Source of the DNA: Plectrocnemia conspersa
Lineage: Eukaryota; Arthropoda; Insecta; Trichoptera; Polycentropodidae
Assembly: GCA_009617715.1 (NCBI GenBank)
Contig: VTFK01000187.1
Location: forward strand, 420,408-484,407
Length of the DNA stretch: 64,000 bases
Direction of reading: 5' to 3'
Below, piece after piece: positions 62,001 through 64,000 of this stretch. The position numbers were made by a program, and so were the translations under genes. Position 1 is the first letter of the stretch; each line of letters opens with the position of its first letter. The notes below the pieces were generated by a model. It did no database searches and was not told where the DNA came from. It saw nothing but the letters and a program-made list of their open reading frames with translations.

Positions 62001-63620
62001 GGGGCTCCTGGACTCAGTGGATGGTCTGGCAGTTTTTTTCGGAAGTTGCCATTCCGAATCTTGACTGGGGTTAAGGAACGCCTTAATCGTCCCCACAGAA
62101 CGCTTACGCGTCTGCGCCTTTTCATGGCGCTGTTGTTTGTGGGCAGTGAGCAAAATTGTTCAGCGGCGCAGCTGGCAGGTCCGAGTGTGTACAGCAGCGC
62201 GGTCTACGCACAGAGCACGAGGTGCGTCCGTACACCGCGAAGGCACAAAGCGGAATGAAGGTTACGTTAATATCGTGTCTATGCCGACAAACCCGAAACA
62301 TTTAAGCACCTAAAAACCAACATAGACAGGATAGAAAATTACATCGAAAGGACGGCTGCTGCAAAAGGTCAGAGGCGACCATTTTATTAATATTTTTTAT
62401 AGAGTTAATTGAATAGATCAAATGTCAGATTAATAAAAAAAAATCCGAACATATCCTAAAATATTCTGGGTTATAAAACATTTTAACAATTAAGTTTTTA
62501 AATGTAGCAATCTACTTTTTTTTTATAAGAAAACAGCTGTTTCTTACAAAATGATAGTAAGGTTTTATATAATTTTAACAATAAATTGTTTTTACAAGTA
62601 TAGTTTTTCAAGAAATTTTCAAAAAGACAGTACTCAGATCTATATAAACAGCAGCAACGTTAAAGTAAATGCTTTTCAAATATTATTTAATAATTTAATT
62701 CAGATTAATGCAAAAGTAGTTGCCGATTCATCTAATGTTAGTAATGTTAGTACACTTATTATTATTTTAGAAGTAACCATATTTATTTAATAATTTAGAT
62801 AAATTTTTATTATTAGATATAACCTTCTTTCACCTATTTTTAAATTTATTATTCTATCTCTTTAAAAATCTTTGAGTTTTTGGGCGAAACATCTTCAGAA
62901 ACATTTTGAAGGTGTAGGGTTGCAATAAATGTCCTGAAATATTATAAGTCTTTCCATTTCCAGTCAATCAATGTTTTTGTGTGATGAATACCACATATAA
63001 CATTATTGTTTTGAAAAATAGCACTATTTCTGAACATGAAACGCGGCTGTATTTCTAACAATTACTGGTCTAAATAATTATTAGCATTAATTTATTACGG
63101 CGTTTAATTATACATAATTTTTCAAAACGAAACTCGTTGAATGTTTGAGTTTTTATCACATTTTAGTCTCAGTAGTTACACTACTTCTTTTGTATATTTC
63201 ATTAAGCATGCAATTTAATAAGTTTATCCTATTCTCGGCCATTAATCATTTTTATTTGTAAGTTAATTGTTATCCGAAAATAAAATCGAAACAATAATTA
63301 TATGGAATTAGGTTAAATAAAAGATTATGGTTTTTATTATTTGAAATAAATAAAAAAAGAGTTTAAACTGTATGAACTGTTGCATCAACCTAATATTAAA
63401 CTGTCGTTCCAAATTTTAATATTAAGAATGTTGTGCTCCTTTTTATTTAAAATTTGACGGAGATGTGCTCTGTTACTTACGTTGTTTTGCGTTCCCACTG
63501 AAGCGGTGACGGTCTTGGGAGCCGTGGGGGTGTTTCCGGTCATAGTGGATGTCTCTTGAGACTTTGTCATCCTTGTGCTTTGCCCTCCTTGACTGGTTAT
63601 TTCGCTGGGGCGACTGGCAC
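49911..63620 (-). CDS. sif: still life (sif/TIAM-family Rac GEF), partial: 12 internal exons
   Basis: Twelve exons read on the minus strand (63620 down to 49911) and join with matching phases into one stop-free frame of about 580 codons. The product is Ser/Pro/Gly/Arg-rich linker without an enzymatic domain. I place it in insect still life by remembered similarity of blocks such as LKRMLKPMPSTESPVTSP, GSPTSRLLLEYEMHLRNTLA, RSPWDSLPSLRHEGSLNDSG and ESTDSRLCYLTSSE; the last normally lies just before the first PH domain. Known biology: SIF is a TIAM1-like exchange factor (WH1, PH, coiled-coil/Ras-binding, PDZ, DH-PH) that activates Rac at synaptic terminals. The WH1 exons should lie past 64000. 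The PH, PDZ and DH exons were not found below 49911. No start or stop codon lies in the window. The identity rests on recognition, not a search. Confidence 0.8.
50106..50360 (-). CDS. sif: sif exon k
   Basis: 255 bp, phase 2 to 2, acceptor TTTTTAG, donor GTGAGT. It encodes FVSNSRCASCIGESARSQWF, then RHSDGWRTG, a Gly/Pro stretch, and RRSPWDSLPSLRHEG followed by LNDSGYKSNRADSFEQ. The Cys-x-x-Cys pair near the start and the SPWDSLPSLR block match my memory of insect still life well. Confidence 0.85.
50361..51828 (-). other. sif intron between exons j and k
   Basis: 1,468 bp of AT-rich sequence with long A and T runs. I see no coding potential, transposon or structured element in it. Confidence 0.7.
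51829..51882 (-). CDS. sif: sif exon j (54 bp, SDHN motif)
   Basis: 54 bp, phase 2 to 2, acceptor CTTTTAG, donor GTAAAT. It encodes ERIRDQRDQGYMSDHNS. The layout (charged Arg-rich run, then G-Y-x-S-D-H-N at the donor) is that of exon i, which suggests an old exon duplication. As a symmetrical micro-exon it is a good candidate for alternative splicing. Confidence 0.75.
52261..52332 (-). CDS. sif: sif exon i (72 bp, Arg/Asp/Glu-rich with SDHN motif)
   Basis: 72 bp, phase 2 to 2. The acceptor is TTAACAG and the donor GTTTAT. It encodes DRNELQRDRERDRERG followed by YLSDHNT. It is symmetrical, so it can be skipped or duplicated without a frameshift. It resembles the next exon in charge pattern and in the terminal G-Y-x-S-D-H-N motif. 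Confidence 0.75.
52443..52563 (-). CDS. sif: sif exon h, ends at a probable GC splice donor
   Basis: 121 bp, acceptor TCTAAAG, phase 1 to 2. It encodes PIQPPSGPKSSTLPLPHRL, then VERPPPSVGRDRPERDGYY. With the donor taken as ACAG|GC (52442-52441) the junction restores Y-Y-S-D-R-N-E, matching the SDHN-type motif that recurs in the next two exons. A GT donor two codons earlier (GG|GTATTA) has the same phase and would delete two residues, breaking that motif, so the GC donor is preferred but not proven. Confidence 0.7.
52626..52682 (-). CDS. sif: sif exon g (57 bp)
   Basis: 57 bp, phase 1 to 1 and therefore symmetrical. The acceptor is TATGTAG and the donor GTAATT. It encodes FAESLPGSNQRSPYPPRR. 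A 67-bp intron precedes it and a 62-bp intron follows, both near the small end for insects. Confidence 0.75.
52750..52915 (-). CDS. sif: sif exon f
   Basis: 166 bp, acceptor ATTTTAG, donor GTACAC, phase 0 to 1. It starts QVQQSNSTPTPGSPTSR and continues LLLEYEMHLRNTLAKGMDAE, then SYSLHTFEALLSQSMENL. The second half looks amphipathic-helical and is probably the most conserved part of this linker. A plus-strand open frame over the same bases is a shadow. Confidence 0.85.
52981..53224 (-). CDS. sif: sif exon e, ends at a probable GC splice donor
   Basis: 244 bp, acceptor TTTCAG, phase 2 to 0. It reads SSHEIGRQQSVQSTTSS, then a Gly-rich turn, YLELERDLSPPSDNVMF, a Ser/Asn stretch and a His-rich end HHHQ. 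The only donor that keeps the frame open to the end of this reading is CAG|GC at 52980-52979. The nearby GT at ATG|GTACC gives the wrong phase. An in-frame GT (AAT|GTAATG) further inside would remove about 33 residues and is a possible alternative donor. Confidence 0.72.
53225..54914 (-). other. sif intron between exons d and e
   Basis: 1,690 bp, extremely AT-rich. The only notable item is the short inverted-repeat element near its 5' end (54705-54867). Confidence 0.7.
54705..54867. mobile_element. 163-bp MITE-like element with perfect 33-bp terminal inverted repeats
   Basis: Bases 54705-54737 and 54835-54867 are exact reverse complements over 33 bp and begin TATATCGTCGTGGTAACTGC. They enclose a 97-bp spacer with no ORF. 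The flanks are compatible with a TA target duplication, as used by Tc1/mariner elements. Perfect arms in an otherwise decaying AT-rich intron point to recent insertion or to selection on a hairpin RNA. No transposase source is present in the window. Confidence 0.75.
54915..55116 (-). CDS. sif: sif exon d
   Basis: 202 bp, acceptor TTACAG, donor GTAAAT, phase 1 to 2. It encodes GTQNGISLDSGTLKRMLKPM followed by PSTESPVTSPEVGRRR, then a Gly-Pro-Tyr repeat and a Pro/Asn-rich tail ending GRFLGSR. This is one of the blocks I recognise as characteristic of insect still life. An ATG-started reading extends upstream into the intron, but it is not needed because exon c joins in frame. Confidence 0.85.
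55282..55375 (-). CDS. sif: sif exon c
   Basis: 94 bp between a TTACAG acceptor and a GTGAGT donor, phase 0 to 1. It encodes VREAEMRAQ, a His/Met/Ser stretch, then SRRSKSKSTEDMNV. The basic-serine stretch looks like a possible phosphorylation region (inference). A 146-bp intron separates it from exon b. Confidence 0.8.
55522..55725 (-). CDS. sif: sif exon b
   Basis: 204 bp, 68 codons, phase 0 at both ends, so it could be skipped without changing the frame. The acceptor is TTTCAG and the donor GTAAAT. It begins IGVNDEPQATQ and ends SIDYGDIDM, with a Ser/Thr stretch in the middle. No domain is visible. The 7.75-kb intron before it holds the nested transposons. Confidence 0.78.
55726..57027. 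other. sif intron, AT-rich part downstream of the nested transposons
   Basis: About 1.3 kb of AT-rich sequence with no ORF or repeat that I recognise. Confidence 0.6.
57040..57942 (+). pseudogene. Transposase pseudogene, 5' part (IS630/Tc1-like)
   Basis: The reading order of conserved pieces matches an insect transposase of about 350 residues: N-terminal HTH, a VLEQQKVDADFSKKIFF block before the first catalytic Asp, an ICMVCIV block (usually VWCALW), WFQQDSATCH containing the second Asp, and CDLTPLDF with the third acidic residue. At least four frame changes and several stops are present, and the block after the first Asp is scrambled. It is interrupted at 57943 by the LINE target site. Confidence 0.7.
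57943..57953. repeat. LINE target-site duplication, left copy
   Basis: AAGGTTACGTT. The same 11 bases stand at 62258-62268. Its last bases merge into the poly(T) tract (to 57976) that marks the LINE 3' end. Confidence 0.85.
58573..60946 (-). pseudogene. LINE ORF2 (endonuclease-reverse transcriptase), frameshifted
   Basis: It starts MSSSKKKLNLLTWNSRG. The AP-endonuclease domain shows VTETYLK, SGDFNARHSHWNC and SSDHLPVFF (60250-60930), in frames that shift near 60740 and twice between 60400 and 60230. The reverse transcriptase runs from about 59750, with NNKAPGIDRLDN, IIPIKKPGKAD and NYRPISLLP, then a shift near 59370, then MLDVEKAFDTVWHEGL, PAGVPQGSILGPYLY and the catalytic IYADDTAVL box (YADD at 58936-58947). 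The ORF ends at 58573. All catalytic motifs are recognisable, so decay is moderate and mostly by small indels. Confidence 0.9.
60933..62153 (-). pseudogene. LINE ORF1 (gag-like, zinc knuckles), frameshifted
   Basis: The N-terminal half reads openly from 62153 to about 61590: a basic, Pro/Ser-rich start, then an RRM-like region around ITGSHLQTTDLIKSVTKSS. A one-base shift near 61597 moves the frame to one containing LVQFSSDTKTAAIKNIRYVC and three zinc knuckles (61250-61470): CFRCQLYGHAAKNC, CVKCTGSHATADC and CIGCEGDHPANFKDC. A second shift near 61040 leads to the tail DLRKMLLVLQEIRVKAGKCA. The stop at 60933 overlaps the ORF2 ATG at 60946 by 14 bases, a usual arrangement for translational coupling in this group. 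No clear in-frame ATG start is seen at the 5' end. In life the protein would bind the element RNA. Confidence 0.85.
62258..62268. repeat. LINE target-site duplication, right copy
   Basis: AAGGTTACGTT directly outside the LINE 5' end. Beyond it the interrupted transposase sequence resumes. Confidence 0.85.
62269..62400 (+). pseudogene. Transposase pseudogene, 3' part beyond the LINE insertion
   Basis: It encodes YRVYADKPETFKHLKTNI, then DRIENYIERTAAAKGQRR and a stop. This is the usual C-terminus of the same transposase. Joined to the left piece across one copy of the target duplication it continues the frame ...CDLTPLDF...LR, with one stop at the junction, confirming that the LINE landed inside this gene. 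Confidence 0.7.
62472..63480. other. Rest of sif intron up to exon a
   Basis: AT-rich intron sequence. A short ORF around 62551-62790 is low-complexity Asn/Ile/Val and shows no family features; I treat it as chance. Confidence 0.6.
63481..63620 (-). CDS. sif: sif exon a (most 5' exon in window)
   Basis: 140 bp. The acceptor is TTTTTAG before 63620 and the donor is GTAAGT after 63481. It enters with two leftover bases and ends at a codon boundary. It encodes 46 residues rich in Ser, Thr and Gln, running from ASRPSEITSQ to SVGTQNN. Another frame is also open across this exon, but joined to the next exon that frame runs into a stop, so phase fixes the reading used here. Confidence 0.75.
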
Positions 63621-63935
63621 CTAAAAACAACAAAAATTTCGCTACAATATGTCAAAGCATTTAAAATGCGTGCTTATAGCACAGTATGATGAAGTGCCGA
63701 AGTTATTGAGGATTGTACATAAATTAAAGCGAAATGAATCAGCAGTATTTGCTTATAAATAAAAAATACAGTTTGCTTCAAAAAAACTTCATAGTTTAAT
63801 CGAACAGTCCAAAAATATTTTTTAAATGATGGATTGATGTGATTTTGTATGATAGCAATAAAATAAAAACATAATTTATTAAAATATAATATAAAATGTT
63901 AGTGCATAGGCTAACACAATTTAACGGTATAGATA

Positions 63936-63964
63936 TACAAGGCGTTCCAATAATCATCACCCAT
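63936..63964 (+). mobile_element. Possible Tc1/IS630-type terminus at the window edge
   Basis: ACAAGGCGTTCCAATAATCA resembles the left end of the split transposon at 57028 (ACAGAGTGATCCAATT) and the CAGGGTGTTCCAATAA ends usual in this group. The body would lie past 64000. Confidence 0.3.
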
Positions 63965-64000
63965 CTTTGAAGCAGTTGTATCTTTATGTAACATAGAATT

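Larger units (their letters stand above)
57954..62257 (-). mobile_element. Near full-length, inactivated Jockey-type non-LTR retrotransposon (LINE)
   Basis: About 4.3 kb on the minus strand. The 5' end (near 62257) begins CATTCCGC, like many Jockey-group elements. Two overlapping reading frames follow: a gag-like ORF1 with three zinc knuckles, and an ORF2 with AP-type endonuclease and reverse transcriptase. A roughly 600-bp 3' UTR ends in a poly(A) tail, seen as about 25 T between 57952 and 57976. The flanking 11-bp duplication AAGGTTACGTT lies at 57943-57953 and 62258-62268. No RNase H or LTR is seen. Several frameshifts make it non-functional. Confidence 0.9.
57028..62471 (+). mobile_element. 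Decayed IS630/Tc1-mariner-superfamily transposon split by a LINE
   Basis: The left end near 57028 reads ACAGAGTGATCCAATT, resembling the CAGGGTG..CCAAT termini of this group. Plus-strand transposase pieces follow in several frames: a helix-turn-helix-like RTERTIRNVMKQF, then SARSQNIA-like residues, WFQQDSATCHTSDATLNFLR near 57790, and PPRSCDLTPLDF just before 57943. The gene resumes at 62269 with YRVYADKPETFKHLKTNI and ends near 62395. Frames are broken by several stops and indels. The right end is approximate. The element sits in sif intron 55726-63480 and is inactive. Confidence 0.75.

Noticed and set aside
61253..62258. Plus-strand frames of 74 and 91 codons
   Set aside because: Antisense shadows of the LINE ORF1 and 5' UTR.
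63473..63655. Alternative Lys/Arg/His-rich frame over sif exon a
   Set aside because: Joined to the next exon it meets a stop; the other frame joins cleanly.

Overview
This window is AT-rich, intron-dominated eukaryotic DNA, almost certainly from an insect. Three things point there: a spliced minus-strand gene that reads as the insect synaptic Rac exchange factor still life (sif/TIAM family), a typical insect transposon load (mariner DD34D, an IS630/Tc1-like element, pogo/Tigger, hAT, a Jockey-type LINE, tRNA-derived SINE-like copies), and no bacterial-type gene packing. I cannot fix the order. Low GC with scattered GC-richer islands would suit Hymenoptera, but that is only an impression.

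Layout. Positions 49911-63620 carry twelve consecutive internal coding exons on the minus strand. All splice phases join into one open frame of about 580 codons. They encode the low-complexity linker between the N-terminal WH1 domain and the first PH domain of still life. The first exons lie beyond 64000. The PH-domain exons and everything downstream were not found at lower coordinates, so either the next intron is longer than 49.9 kb or small exons were missed. Two introns appear to use GC-AG splice sites. Two short symmetrical exons (72 and 54 bp) look like relatives of each other.

The 7.75-kb sif intron 55726-63480 holds a nested pair of mobile elements: a decayed plus-strand IS630/Tc1-like transposon (about 57028-62471) split by a nearly full-length, frameshifted Jockey-type LINE (57954-62257, minus) with an 11-bp target duplication and a poly(A) tail. 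The sif intron 53225-54914 holds a 163-bp element with perfect 33-bp inverted repeats.

The left 49.9 kb has no convincing host coding gene. It contains a hAT transposase relic (about 2500-3260), two mariner relics (4628-5742; about 33871-34832), a pogo/Tigger fragment (10958-11185), two SINE-like copies (about 11400-11530; 43280-43435), a probable non-autonomous hAT (about 39330-40600), hairpins, local duplications, and roughly a dozen GC-richer islands that may be regulatory elements or alternative first exons. Three of these islands end in good plus-strand splice donors. One island (46860-47410) carries overlapping E-box and CRE palindromes next to a GA/CT-rich tract and is the best promoter candidate near the sif exons.

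I found no rRNA, tRNA gene or CRISPR array and nothing resembling a new multi-gene system. The most unusual items are the GC-AG introns, the repeated SDHN-type exons, the nested transposons and the perfect-TIR element.
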